From: Amycolatopsis alkalitolerans
GTDB taxonomy: Bacteria > Actinomycetota > Actinomycetes > Mycobacteriales > Pseudonocardiaceae
Reading direction: 5' to 3'
NCBI RefSeq assembly: GCF_006152065.1
Contig: NZ_VDFW01000021.1
Span: forward strand, 60,374-124,373
Length of the DNA: 64,000 bases
Part shown: positions 17,494 to 28,515 of the stretch, piece after piece
How positions within the stretch are numbered: position 1 is the stretch's first letter
Layout: each line of letters opens with the position of its first letter
The notes under the pieces: model-generated
Told to the model about the DNA's origin: nothing
The model's input: only the letters and a program-made list of their open reading frames with translations
The model's database searches: none
Made by a program: the position numbers and the translations under genes

Positions 17494-18168
17494 TCAAGCC
17501 GCGACCAGGCGTACTGCCCGCCGGTACCGGGTGAGGACGAGGTCCGCCACCCCGGGATGCGCGCCGAGCGGTTCGGCCACCACATCCGCTCCCGCGGCGT
17601 CCAGCCGCCGCTGGAACAGGCCGGGGGCGAGCAGCCACGAGGCCACCGCGACCCGGCGGCCACGGCCACGGGCGAGCGCCACCGCGTCAGCCACGGAAGG
17701 CCGTGCCGTGGCGGCGTAACCGACCCGGACGGGCACGCGCAAAGCCGCGGAAAGCGCCGACGCGGCCGACCGGACCTCCACCAGCGCACGCGGATCTCCG
17801 GACCCGGCGGCGGCGAGGACGACAGCGTCACCGCGCCGGTAACCCGCCCGGTGCAGCCGGTCGCGCGCCGCCTCGATCAATTCCGGCGCGGGTCCGAAAG
17901 CCGCGGTGAGCACGGTGTCGCGATGCCCGCTCGCCTCGATCTGCGCCGGGATGTCGGTGCACACGTGATAGCCGGGGGAGAGGAAGGCGGGGATCACCAC
18001 GGCGGGCTCAGGCACGCAACGGAGCACCGTCGTCACGTCCGGCTGCCGGACGTCGGCGTACGCGACGCGGACCGGCACTCCGGTTTCGCCCTGGACGCGC
18101 GCCGCGAGTGCCTCGATCACCCGGGCGCCGGCGGGATCACGGGTGCCGTGGGCGGCGAGGACGATCAC
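17494..18168 (-). CDS. Sirohydrochlorin ferrochelatase (CbiX/SirB-type)
   Basis: A 224-residue chelatase of two similar halves, as in long CbiX proteins. The metal-binding His7 sits in VLAAHGTRDP and a second active-site His in FLSPGYHVCTDIP. It inserts Fe2+ into sirohydrochlorin to make siroheme, the cofactor needed by NirB. It is the last gene of the nitrate operon; its GTG start overlaps the nnaR stop as GTGA. Cobalt chelation for cobalamin is an alternative, but the position beside nitrite reductase favours siroheme. Confidence 0.88.
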   Translation of the reverse strand: MIVLAAHGTRDPAGARVIEALAARVQGETGVPVRVAYADVRQPDVTTVLRCVPEPAVVIPAFLSPGYHVCTDIPAQIEASGHRDTVLTAAFGPAPELIEAARDRLHRAGYRRGDAVVLAAAGSGDPRALVEVRSAASALSAALRVPVRVGYAATARPSVADAVALARGRGRRVAVASWLLAPGLFQRRLDAAGADVVAEPLGAHPGVADLVLTRYRRAVRLVAA

Positions 18169-19277
18169 CGGTCCACCGCCAACCGGTACCCGCGCTTGAC
18201 CACCGTCTGCACGAGCCTCCCCTCGCCCAGCGAAGTGCGCAGCCGCCCGATCGCCGTCTCCACCGCGTGCTCCTCTCCGCCGCCAGGCAGCGCGGCCGTC
18301 AGCTCCCGCCGCGACACCACCCGCCCCGGTTCGCGCGCGAGCGCCCGCAGCACCGCCATCGGCGCGGGCGCGACCTCGCACAGCTGACCGTCCACAATGG
18401 CAGCCTGACCGCGCAGTTCGATCTGCCGCCCGGCCGCGCACAGCCGGGGCGAGCGTTCCACCAGCGACTGCGCCACCGTCCGCGCCAGCGCCCCGATCCG
18501 CGCCCGTTCGGGCTGCACCGTCGGAATCCCCAGCGCCGCCAGCGGCGCGGCCGTGATCGGGCCGACGCACGCGACGACGACCCGGTGCGTGAGCGCGTTG
18601 ACCAGTGCCGCCTGCCTGCTGGTGCGCTTGGCCATCGCGAGCATGCTGGCCGCGGCGGGCGCGCTCGTGAAGGGCATCGCGTCGATCGAACCGTCCAGCA
18701 CCGCGTCCAGCAGCCGGTCGAGCGGGCCCGGATCGGCGGGACCCACCCACCGGTACACCGGTACCTCGATCACCTTCGCACCCGCCGCGCGCAGCGAGTC
18801 CACGAAGTACGGCAGGGGCTCGCCGTGCAGTTGCACCGCGACCCGCTGACCGTCCACACCGGAATCCAGCAGATGCTGCAGCAGCTCCGCGTTGCTCTCC
18901 GAGACCGGCGAGTATTGCTCCCGCAACCCGGCCGCGCGGATCGCACCTCGCGCCTTGGGGCCGCGGGCGAGCAGCGTGGCCTTGTCCAGCTGGTTCAGCA
19001 ACTGCTCACCGAGCCCCCAGCCCTCCGCCGCCTCCACCCAGCCGCGGAACCCGATCCCGGTGGTCGCGACCACCACGTCGACCGGATCGTCGAGCAGGCC
19101 CGTGGTGGCCGCGTGCAACTCGGTGTCGTCGGCGAGCGGCACGATCCGGATCGCGGGCCCGTAGCGGACCATGGCCCCCTTGCGGACCAGCAGCGCGCCG
19201 AGTTCGTCGGCGCGCCGGGCGGCGGTGATACCGACGGCGAACCCGGCGAGCGGCGGGATGGACTCGGGCCCGGTCAT
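18165..19277 (-). CDS. nnaR: NnaR: HemD-domain nitrate/nitrite assimilation regulator
   Basis: A 370-residue fusion of a uroporphyrinogen-III synthase domain (about 10-260) with a C-terminal OmpR-type winged helix (about 285-370; PAPMAVLRALAREPGRVVSR, then VETAIGRLRTSLGE and VVKRGYRL in the wing). This architecture is that of NnaR, known in Streptomyces coelicolor and M. smegmatis to activate nitrate and nitrite assimilation genes together with GlnR. It lies inside the operon it should control, between nirD and the siroheme chelatase, with 4-base overlaps on both sides. Whether its HemD part still makes uroporphyrinogen III is not shown. Confidence 0.9.
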   Translation of the reverse strand: MTGPESIPPLAGFAVGITAARRADELGALLVRKGAMVRYGPAIRIVPLADDTELHAATTGLLDDPVDVVVATTGIGFRGWVEAAEGWGLGEQLLNQLDKATLLARGPKARGAIRAAGLREQYSPVSESNAELLQHLLDSGVDGQRVAVQLHGEPLPYFVDSLRAAGAKVIEVPVYRWVGPADPGPLDRLLDAVLDGSIDAMPFTSAPAAASMLAMAKRTSRQAALVNALTHRVVVACVGPITAAPLAALGIPTVQPERARIGALARTVAQSLVERSPRLCAAGRQIELRGQAAIVDGQLCEVAPAPMAVLRALAREPGRVVSRRELTAALPGGGEEHAVETAIGRLRTSLGEGRLVQTVVKRGYRLAVDR

Positions 19278-19612
19278 GGGGATACGTGCACCACACCGTC
19301 CACGACCTGCACCGGGTACGTGCGGATGGCCACGGACTCGTCGTCGAGGCATACCCCGGTGCGCAGGTCGAACCGCTGCTTGAGCAGCGGCGAGGCGACG
19401 AACGGCGTGCCGCCTGCCTCCCCGACCAGGCCACGCGAGAGCACCGCCGCGCGCGCGAACGGGTCTATGTTGGACAACCCGTAGCACTCGCCTTCGGCGG
19501 TCAGGAAGATCGCCACCTGCCTGCCGTCGGGCAGCAGCGCCGCGACCCCGCGCCCCGGGATCAGCCTCGCCATTTCGCATACCGCGACCGTGCGGGTCTC
19601 CATCGCCGTCAT
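19274..19612 (-). CDS. nirD: Nitrite reductase small subunit NirD
   Basis: A 112-residue Rieske-fold protein, partner of NirB in assimilatory NADH-dependent nitrite reductase. The C-x-H and C-x-x-H ligands of true Rieske clusters are absent (VASPLLKQRFDLRTGVCLDDES), as in other NirD proteins, so it holds no 2Fe-2S cluster. ATG 19612 overlaps the nirB stop as ATGA, and its own stop overlaps the nnaR start in the same way. Confidence 0.93.
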   Translation of the reverse strand: MTAMETRTVAVCEMARLIPGRGVAALLPDGRQVAIFLTAEGECYGLSNIDPFARAAVLSRGLVGEAGGTPFVASPLLKQRFDLRTGVCLDDESVAIRTYPVQVVDGVVHVSP

Positions 19613-22131
19613 CGCGACATCACCTCCGGAACGCCCAGCAGCACGGGAACCTTCTGTTCCCGCTCCACGTCGAACGAAATCGTCGGATCCGGCGTGCCGG
19701 GCGCGTTCACGAACGAGGTGAACCGCGCCAGCTTGTCCGGATCCTCGAGCACGCCGCGCCACTCGTCGGCGTAGTTCTCCACGTGCTTGGCCATGGCGGC
19801 GTCGAGCTCTTCGCAGATGCCCAGCTTGTCGTCCACGATGACGTCACGCAGGTGATCAAGACCGCCGTCCAGCTCCTCGATCCACGGGGCGGTGCGCTGC
19901 AGCCGGTCTGCCGTCCGCACGTAGAACATCAGGAACCGGTCGATGTAGCGGATCAGCGATTCGGAGTCCACATCGGACACAAGTAGCCGCGCGTGCCGCG
20001 GGAGCGTACCGCCGTTGCCGCCGACGTAGAGGTTCCAGCCCTTCTCCGTCGCGATGACGCCGAAGTCCTTGCTGCGCGCCTCGGCGCATTCCCGGGCACA
20101 TCCCGACACACCGGACTTGAGCTTGTGCGGCGAGCGCAGGCCTCGATAGCGCAACTCCAGCTCCACGGCCATCCCGACGCTGTCCTGCACGCCGTACCGG
20201 CACCAGGTCGAACCGACGCACGACTTCACCGTGCGCAGCGCCTTGCCGTAGGCGTGCCCGGATTCGAAGCCTGCGTCCACCAGCCGCTTCCAGATATGTG
20301 GCAGCTGGTCGACCGTCGCCCCGAACATGTCGAGCCGCTGCGCGCCGGTGATCTTGGTGTACAACCCGAACTCTTCGGCCACCTCGGCGATCACCTTCAG
20401 CTTCGCCGGCGTGATCTCGCCGCCCGGCACGCGCGGCACGACCGAGTAGGTGCCGTTGCGCTGCATGTTCGCCAGGAAGTGGTCGTTGGTGTCCTGCAGG
20501 CTCGCCTGCTCGCCGTCGAGGATGTGCCCGCCGGCGCCCTGCGTGGTGCCGACGGTGGCGAGGATGGAGGCGACCGCCGGTTTGCAGATCGCGCAGCCCG
20601 AACCGGTGCCGTGCTTGGCGATCAGCTCGCCGAACGTCGTGATCCGGGTGGCCTTGACGATCTCGAACAGCTCACGCCGCGAGTGGGCGAAGTGCTCGCA
20701 CACCGCCGTGGACTGCTCGACCCCGCACGCGTCGAGCAGCTTCGACAGCATCGGGACACACGAACCGCAGGTGGTGCCTGCCTTGGTGAAGCCCTTGACG
20801 GAGGCGACGCTGGCACAGCCCTGCGTACGGATGGCGTCGGTGATCGCCCCCTTGGTGACCGCGTTGCACGAGCAGATCTGCGCCTCGTCGGGCAACGCGT
20901 CGACGCCGACCGCACCCGAAGCGCCCTCGGGAGCGACCATCGCCGCCGGATCCGCCGGGAGCGGCCTGCCGACGAGCGGGCGCAGCATGTTGTACGCGCT
21001 CGCGTCACCGACCAGGACGCCGCCCAGCAGCGTTCGCGGCTCGTCTCCGGAGACCACGAGTTTCTTGTAGTACCCGGAAACCGCGTCGGCGAGGACGACT
21101 TCGAGCGCGCCCTCCGTGGTGGCGTGGGCGTCGCCGAAACTCGCCACGTCCACGCCCATCAGCTTCAACTTTGTCGACATGTCGGCGCCGGGGAACTCGC
21201 CGCCCTTGCCCAGAAGCTGAGCCGCGACGATCTCCGCCATCGCATAACCGGGCGCGACGAGCCCGTAGCAGCGGCCCTCGAGCGCGGCACATTCCCCGAT
21301 CGCCCACACGCCGGGGTCGCTGGTGCGGCACGAAACATCGACGAGAACACCGCCACGCTCACCGACGTCGAGCCCGGCCTCGCGGGCCAGATCGTCACGC
21401 GGGCGCACACCGGCGGAGAACACGATGAGATCCAGGTCCAGCTCGGTTCCGTTGGTGAGCACCGCGCACAGCCGGTCACCGTCCCGCTCGATCCGCTCCG
21501 CCGACGTTCCCGTGTGGACGGTCAGATCGAGCTCGGTGACGAGCTTGCGCAGCAGGCTCCCGCCGCCGTCGTCGACCTGGATCGGCATCAGCCGCGGTGC
21601 CATCTCGACGACGTGCGGGGAAAGACCCATGTCCCGCAAGGCCTTCGCGGCCTCCAGGCCGAGCAGCCCGCCGCCGACGACCATCGCGGACGCGCGCCCC
21701 CGCGTGCGCGCCTTGGCGCTGTCCACGGCCGCGCGGATCGCGTCCAGGTCCTCGATCGTCCGGTAGACGAAGCAGCCCGGCAGATCGTGTCCCGGCACGG
21801 GTGGGACGAACGGCCGCGAACCGGTCGCGAGCACCAGCGCGTCGTAGGACTCGGTGCGCCCGCCCGTGGTCGTCACCGTCCGCCCGGTGCGGTCGATCTT
21901 CACCACCGGATCACCGAGGTGCACCTCGACCCCGGCATGCTCGCCGAGGTCGAGCGCCTGCGCGTCCCATCCGTCCACATAGGATGTGAGCGCGACCCGG
22001 TCGTAGGCCGGCCGCGGCTCTTCGGCGAGCACGACGATCCGCCAGGCACCCTCGGTGTCCTCGGCACGCACGGCCTCCACCAGGCGGTGGCCTACCATCC
22101 CGTGCCCCGCGACGACCAGCGTCCGCGTCAT
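19609..22131 (-). CDS. nirB: Nitrite reductase large subunit NirB
   Basis: An 840-residue flavo-siroheme enzyme reducing nitrite to ammonium with NAD(P)H. In order: FAD/NAD Rossmann domain (VVAGHGMVGHRLVEA at the start, VVGGGLLGLEAA in the NAD part), a BFD-type 2Fe-2S domain (CSCNAVTKGAI ... CGSCVPML), and the siroheme/4Fe-4S domain with ligand cysteines in VGSTWCRYG and SGCARECAEA. All expected cofactors are present. It follows narK by 25 bases and is coupled to nirD. Confidence 0.96.
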   Translation of the reverse strand: MTRTLVVAGHGMVGHRLVEAVRAEDTEGAWRIVVLAEEPRPAYDRVALTSYVDGWDAQALDLGEHAGVEVHLGDPVVKIDRTGRTVTTTGGRTESYDALVLATGSRPFVPPVPGHDLPGCFVYRTIEDLDAIRAAVDSAKARTRGRASAMVVGGGLLGLEAAKALRDMGLSPHVVEMAPRLMPIQVDDGGGSLLRKLVTELDLTVHTGTSAERIERDGDRLCAVLTNGTELDLDLIVFSAGVRPRDDLAREAGLDVGERGGVLVDVSCRTSDPGVWAIGECAALEGRCYGLVAPGYAMAEIVAAQLLGKGGEFPGADMSTKLKLMGVDVASFGDAHATTEGALEVVLADAVSGYYKKLVVSGDEPRTLLGGVLVGDASAYNMLRPLVGRPLPADPAAMVAPEGASGAVGVDALPDEAQICSCNAVTKGAITDAIRTQGCASVASVKGFTKAGTTCGSCVPMLSKLLDACGVEQSTAVCEHFAHSRRELFEIVKATRITTFGELIAKHGTGSGCAICKPAVASILATVGTTQGAGGHILDGEQASLQDTNDHFLANMQRNGTYSVVPRVPGGEITPAKLKVIAEVAEEFGLYTKITGAQRLDMFGATVDQLPHIWKRLVDAGFESGHAYGKALRTVKSCVGSTWCRYGVQDSVGMAVELELRYRGLRSPHKLKSGVSGCARECAEARSKDFGVIATEKGWNLYVGGNGGTLPRHARLLVSDVDSESLIRYIDRFLMFYVRTADRLQRTAPWIEELDGGLDHLRDVIVDDKLGICEELDAAMAKHVENYADEWRGVLEDPDKLARFTSFVNAPGTPDPTISFDVEREQKVPVLLGVPEVMSR

Positions 22132-22156
22132 CTCTCGTTCCTCCTAGCGGTATTTC

Positions 22157-23527
22157 TCAAACCTGGGACCCGGCCAGCGCGAGGCCCCGCTCGGTCACCG
22201 GGGCGGTCGACTTGCGCAGGTAGACGACCCAGGTGAGGACGAAGCACACGCCGTAGAAGGCGAGGATGCCGACGAACGCCCCCACCCCGCTCTTCGTGGC
22301 GAGGAAGGACTGCCGGAAGGCCAGGTTGATCAGCAGGCCGCCGAACGCACCGAACGCGCCGGCCAGGCCGATCAGCGCACCGGAGAGCTTCCGCGCCCGC
22401 AGCAGCTCCGCCGCCTCGTCGGCACCCGCGACGATCGCCGCCTTCGCCTTGGCCCGGAAGATCGCCGGGATCATCTTGTAGGTCGAGCCGTTGCCGATCC
22501 CGGTCAGCACGAACAGCACGATGAACGCGGTGGTGAACAGCGCCAGGGAGTCCACGTTCGACGCGACGATCAGCAGCACGGTCATCACCGCCATGCCGAC
22601 GAAGTTCCAGAACGTGATCCGGCCGCCACCGACCTTGTCCGAGAGCCAGCCGCCGACCGGTCGCGACAGCGAGCCGACCAGCGGACCGAGGAAGGTCACC
22701 GCGGCCGCCTGCAGCGGGGTGCGGCCGAACTGGTTCTGCAGCACCAGTCCGAACGCGAAGCTGTAGCCGATGAACGAGCCGAACGTGCCGATGTAGAGGA
22801 AGGACATCACCCAGGTGTGGGCGTCCTTCATCACCTCGCGCATGCCCTTGCGGTCGTTGCGGACCGAGGAGATGTTGTTCATGAACAGCGAGGCACAGGC
22901 CGCGGCGATGACGATCAGCGGGATGTAGATGGCGAGGATGAGCCGTGGCGCCGAGGTACCGGTGGTCGCGATGATCAGCAGGCCGACCAGCTGGATCACG
23001 GCCACGCCGACGTTACCGCCGCCCGCGTTGAGGCCGAGCGCCGTGCCCTTCTCCCGCTCCGGGAAGAACGTGTTGATGTTCGTCATCGACGAGGCGAAGT
23101 TCCCGCCGCCGAATCCACAAAGGATGGACACGACCAGGAACACCCCGAGCGGCGTGCCCGGGTGCATCACGATCGCCGCCACGATCGACGGGACCAGCAG
23201 CAGCAGGGCGCTGATGATCGTCCAGTTGCGACCGCCGAACCTGGCGACCGCGAAGTTGTACGGGATCCGGACGCAGGCGCCGACCAGCGTCGCGATCGAG
23301 GTCAGCAGGAACTTGTCGGCGGCCGAGAGATGGTAGGCGGGACCCATGAACAGCACCAGCACCGACATCAGGGTCCAGACGGAGAACCCGATGTGCTCGG
23401 TGAGGATCGAGAACCACAGGTTCCGGTTCGCGATCTTCTTCCCGGTCGCCGCCCAGAACCCCTCGTCCTCGGGGTCCCAGTGCTCGATCCAGTGTTTGCC
23501 GTGGTGAGTGGTCTCAGCAGTGGTCAT
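22157..23527 (-). CDS. narK: Nitrate/nitrite transporter NarK (NasN), MFS
   Basis: A 456-residue major-facilitator transporter with about twelve helices. The nitrate-signature glycine stretches are visible (GFGGGNFASSMTN in helix 5 and GNGSTYKMIPAIF near helix 10). It brings nitrate in, and may export nitrite. A cytoplasmic start with HGKHWIEHWDPEDEGFW is typical of actinobacterial NarK proteins. It lies 13 bases after nasB, inside the nitrate assimilation operon, so assimilation rather than respiration is the likely role. Confidence 0.93.
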   Translation of the reverse strand: MTTAETTHHGKHWIEHWDPEDEGFWAATGKKIANRNLWFSILTEHIGFSVWTLMSVLVLFMGPAYHLSAADKFLLTSIATLVGACVRIPYNFAVARFGGRNWTIISALLLLVPSIVAAIVMHPGTPLGVFLVVSILCGFGGGNFASSMTNINTFFPEREKGTALGLNAGGGNVGVAVIQLVGLLIIATTGTSAPRLILAIYIPLIVIAAACASLFMNNISSVRNDRKGMREVMKDAHTWVMSFLYIGTFGSFIGYSFAFGLVLQNQFGRTPLQAAAVTFLGPLVGSLSRPVGGWLSDKVGGGRITFWNFVGMAVMTVLLIVASNVDSLALFTTAFIVLFVLTGIGNGSTYKMIPAIFRAKAKAAIVAGADEAAELLRARKLSGALIGLAGAFGAFGGLLINLAFRQSFLATKSGVGAFVGILAFYGVCFVLTWVVYLRKSTAPVTERGLALAGSQV

Positions 23528-23540
23528 TGTCGGGCTCCTG

Positions 23541-24982
23541 TCAGGAAGTGGTCGCGAGCCAGTCGGTGATGCCGCACACCGTGTCCCGGCAGCTGCCGCA
23601 GCCGGTGGTCGCCCTGGTCACCGAGGCGAGTTCGGTGACTTCGGTGGCCCCCGCGCGGAAGGCTTCGATGAGCCGCCCCTTCGTCACGGAGTTGCAGCGG
23701 CACACCACGGCGGAGGCGGGCAGGTCGGCCGGGCCGGCCGCGGCCGGCGTGCCCGAGGGCAGTGCGCGGCCGAGCAGGACGGCGAGACGGTCGGCGGGAA
23801 CGGGCACCCCGCGGTCGTAGAGCTGGGTGATGGTGGCGGCCGCGTCGGGGGCGCCGAGGAGGATCGCTCCGGTGACGCGGTCTTCGCGGATCACGAGTTT
23901 CGTGTAACGGCCGCCGGTCGGGTCGGTCAGGGACAGGACTTCGGCGTCCGGATCGTGCACGTCGGTGTGCGCGTCGCCGAGCGCGGTGAGATCGATGCCG
24001 CGGGCCTTGAGCTTGGTGACCACCCGGGTTCCCTGGTAGCGCGAGGAAACGCGGGCGCCGGTGAGCAGATCGGCGAGCACAGCCGCCTGCTGCCACGCGG
24101 GTTCGACGAGCCCGGACACGGTGCCCGGATGCTGGGCACAGTCCCCGAGCGCGCAGATCCGCCCGTCGCTCGTGCGTAACGTGTCGTCGACCACGATGCC
24201 GCGGTCGACGGTCAGCCCGGCACGCCGGGCCAGTTCGGTTTCCGCGCGGACACCCGCGGAAACCACGACGAGATCGGCGGCGACCTTGCTGCCGTCGTCG
24301 AGCTTGAGCCCGCTGCCGGGCAGGTACCGGGCGGCGGCGGCGTTGAGGCGGAAATCGATCCCGTGCGTGGCGAGCAGCCGCGTGAGCACGTGACCGCCCC
24401 CGGCGTCGAGTTGCCGCTCCATCACATGCCCGGCCGGATGCACGACGGTGACGAGGTTTCCGCGCCCCGCCAGGCCGCGCGCCGCTTCCAGCCCCAGCAG
24501 ACCGCCGCCGAGCACGGCGACGGGAGCGCCCACCTTCGACTCGGCGAGAATGCGTTCGCAGTCTTCGAGCGTGCGGAAGGCCACCACCCCGGGCGCGGGC
24601 GTGCCGTCCTCGCGGGCAAGCCCCTCGACCGGCGGGAGCCAGGGCTTGCTGCCCAGCGCGAGCACGAGCGCGTCATAGTCCACTTCGGACTCGTCGGACA
24701 GCGTGACCACCCGGCGCTCGCGGTCGATGTCCACCGCGGCAACCCCGGTCCGGAGATCGACGTGATGCTCCTCCGCCCAGGCGGGCTCGTGCAGCAGCAC
24801 CAGATCCGGCTGCATCGTCCCGGCGACGACCGCCGACAGCAGCACCCGGTTGTAGGCGTGCTCGGATTCCTCGCCGACGACCGTCAGCGCGACCCGGCTT
24901 CCGTCCGGGTCACGACGGCGGATCTCGTCCGCCAGCCTGGCCCCGGCCATGCCGTAGCCGAGCACGACCACCTTGCGCGGGC

Positions 24983-24986
<4 letters not shown>
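23541..24986 (-). CDS. nasB: Assimilatory nitrate reductase electron-transfer subunit NasB
   Basis: A 481-residue FAD/NAD(P)H oxidoreductase (VVLGYGMAGARLADEI at the start; VAVLGGGLLGLEAARGL in the second Rossmann fold) with a C-terminal BFD-like 2Fe-2S domain: CRCNSVTKGRLIEAF and GCGSCRDTVCGI. It resembles the N-terminal half of NirB but lacks the siroheme part, as expected for NasB, which passes electrons to the molybdenum subunit. ATG 24986 overlaps the nasA stop as ATGA. Confidence 0.88.
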
Positions 24987-27049
<2,063 letters not shown>

Positions 27050-27114
27050 GCGCACCTCCTCACCTCGACGACTTTCGACGGTAAGGAAGGCGTGTTACCC
27101 GAAAACGCTTGAAT

Positions 27115-27130
27115 GTTTCAGGCGTTTGAC
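27115..27130 (-). promoter_or_regulatory. Possible GlnR half-box upstream of nasA
   Basis: On the minus strand the sequence is GTCAA, six bases, GAAAC, close to the GlnR a-b half-box gTnAC-n6-GAAAC (nine of ten positions). It lies 66 bases upstream of the nasA start, in the only promoter-sized gap of the nitrate operon. The second half-box expected 22 bases further is poor, although a GTAAC follows 32 bases on. GlnR control of nas/nir genes is established in Streptomyces and mycobacteria; binding here is inferred. Confidence 0.45.
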
Positions 27131-27173
27131 ATTGCTCGCCAACTGGGCGCGGGTGGCGGTGAGAACCCGCTGC

Positions 27174-27965
27174 TCACAGCAGTTCGCTCACCCAAGCGGC
27201 GGCGGCGCGCAGCCCGTCGAGCGAGGAAGCCGTGGCGCGGGGGTCGAGCGCATTGCCCGCGAGCCGGAACAGCAAGGCACGCAACAGAAGCTGTGACCAC
27301 TCGGGCAGATGTGACCAGCGTCTCAAGAACTCGAGATCGGCGCCGCCCCAGGCGACGGCGTCCACCGCGACGACGGCGGCACCCCATTCGGCGGGCCGGT
27401 AGTAGGGCTCGAAGTCGACGATCCCGGGTGGGGACGGTCCGTCGAACAGGACGGCACCGAACAGGTCACCGGGAACGACCTGGTCCGGCAGCCGCACGGG
27501 TCTTCGCGCCACCGCGAGGACTTCGAACCAGCGCCCGCCCTTGCGTTCCTCGACCGGCACGTCGGCCTCGCCCCAGGCGATCCGGTCGGCCAGCGCGTCG
27601 GTGCCCTGGCGGCGGCTGAAGAAGTCCGGACGCGGGAGCTTCGCGGTGGCCTGCGCGAGTTTCAGCGCGGCGAGCATCGTCTCGTCATGCCGGTGCTCGC
27701 GCTGCCCTTCGAGGTACCGGCCGGCCGCCCAGCCCCCGACGATCCAGCGCCCGTCGGTCGCGCGTACCGGCCGCGCGATCCGCAGATCGGGCACGACGAG
27801 GCGGCCGAGCACGTTCGCCAGCCAGACTGTGCGTGCCTTGTCCGTGACTGGTTTGAACACCAACCTGCCGCACCGCCAGGCGGGACCGCCCGGTATCCGC
27901 TCAGGTACTCCCTGTGCACCGAACGCGTTCAGCACGCGCTGCGGCACGGGGGAACGGGACGGCAC
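27174..27965 (-). CDS. TIGR02569 family protein (kinase-like fold)
   Basis: A 263-residue protein of an actinobacteria-specific family (TIGR02569) related to aminoglycoside-phosphotransferase-type folds. FGAQGVPERIPGG at the start, WLANVLGRL and GIVDFEPYYRP fit a kinase-like pattern, with the Asp in IVDFEPY as a likely metal ligand. The substrate is unknown. In M. tuberculosis the same gene (Rv3205c) lies beside moeZ, as here with only one small membrane gene between. Confidence 0.82.
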   Translation of the reverse strand: MPSRSPVPQRVLNAFGAQGVPERIPGGPAWRCGRLVFKPVTDKARTVWLANVLGRLVVPDLRIARPVRATDGRWIVGGWAAGRYLEGQREHRHDETMLAALKLAQATAKLPRPDFFSRRQGTDALADRIAWGEADVPVEERKGGRWFEVLAVARRPVRLPDQVVPGDLFGAVLFDGPSPPGIVDFEPYYRPAEWGAAVVAVDAVAWGGADLEFLRRWSHLPEWSQLLLRALLFRLAGNALDPRATASSLDGLRAAAAWVSELL

Positions 27966-28019
27966 GCGGCGAGATTACCGCCATTTCTCGGCCAAACGGC
28001 ACGTGCGGAGGCCACCGGG

Positions 28020-28514
28020 ATGGCAGGGTTCCGGCTCATGCGGATCATCGCCGTCCAACTGGCCGCCATCTGGGTGGCCGGCATGATCGTCGCGGCCGGG
28101 GCTTCGTGGCTCTTCGTCGTCGCGGCGTTCGTGCACGCGCCGGTGCTGACGCTGCCCGCGGTGCTCGCGATGTTCGGCCTGGTCTACGTGATCGGCTGCC
28201 TCACGCCGGACGCGAGCACGCTGTCCGCGCGGGCGCCCCGGCGCCTGCTTTGGGCGGCTCTCATCACGATGCCCGGTGTGCTGGGCGGGATCCTCATGCC
28301 GGGCGTGCTCGCCGGGCTGCACTTCGGTGACCTGGGGCTCGGCAGCGTCGTCTTCCTGAGCCTGCCGTTCCTGCTCATCGCCGGCGCGCTCACCACGAAC
28401 CTGCCGGTCCGGATCACCGCCGGTGTCCTCGTCGTCGCGCTGATCTGCTGCGGCATCTGGCTGCCAGAAGGCGGCGACACGCTCACCGCCTTCTGGCAGA
28501 ACACGTTCCGCTGA
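28020..28514 (+). CDS. Four- to five-helix membrane protein of unknown function
   Basis: A 164-residue, highly hydrophobic protein with helices at about 10-32, 34-58, 70-92, 98-118 and 124-146. ATG 28020 has GGAGG eight bases upstream; ATG 28038 is an internal alternative. No family is recognised. It converges on moeZ, with one base between the two stops, and diverges from the TIGR02569 gene. Confidence 0.7.
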   Translation: MAGFRLMRIIAVQLAAIWVAGMIVAAGASWLFVVAAFVHAPVLTLPAVLAMFGLVYVIGCLTPDASTLSARAPRRLLWAALITMPGVLGGILMPGVLAGLHFGDLGLGSVVFLSLPFLLIAGALTTNLPVRITAGVLVVALICCGIWLPEGGDTLTAFWQNTFR

Positions 28515-28515
28515 C

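Noticed and set aside
19993..22236. 747-codon open frame on the plus strand
   Set aside because: Antisense to nirB, which has all cofactor motifs; no domain is visible in the shadow frame.
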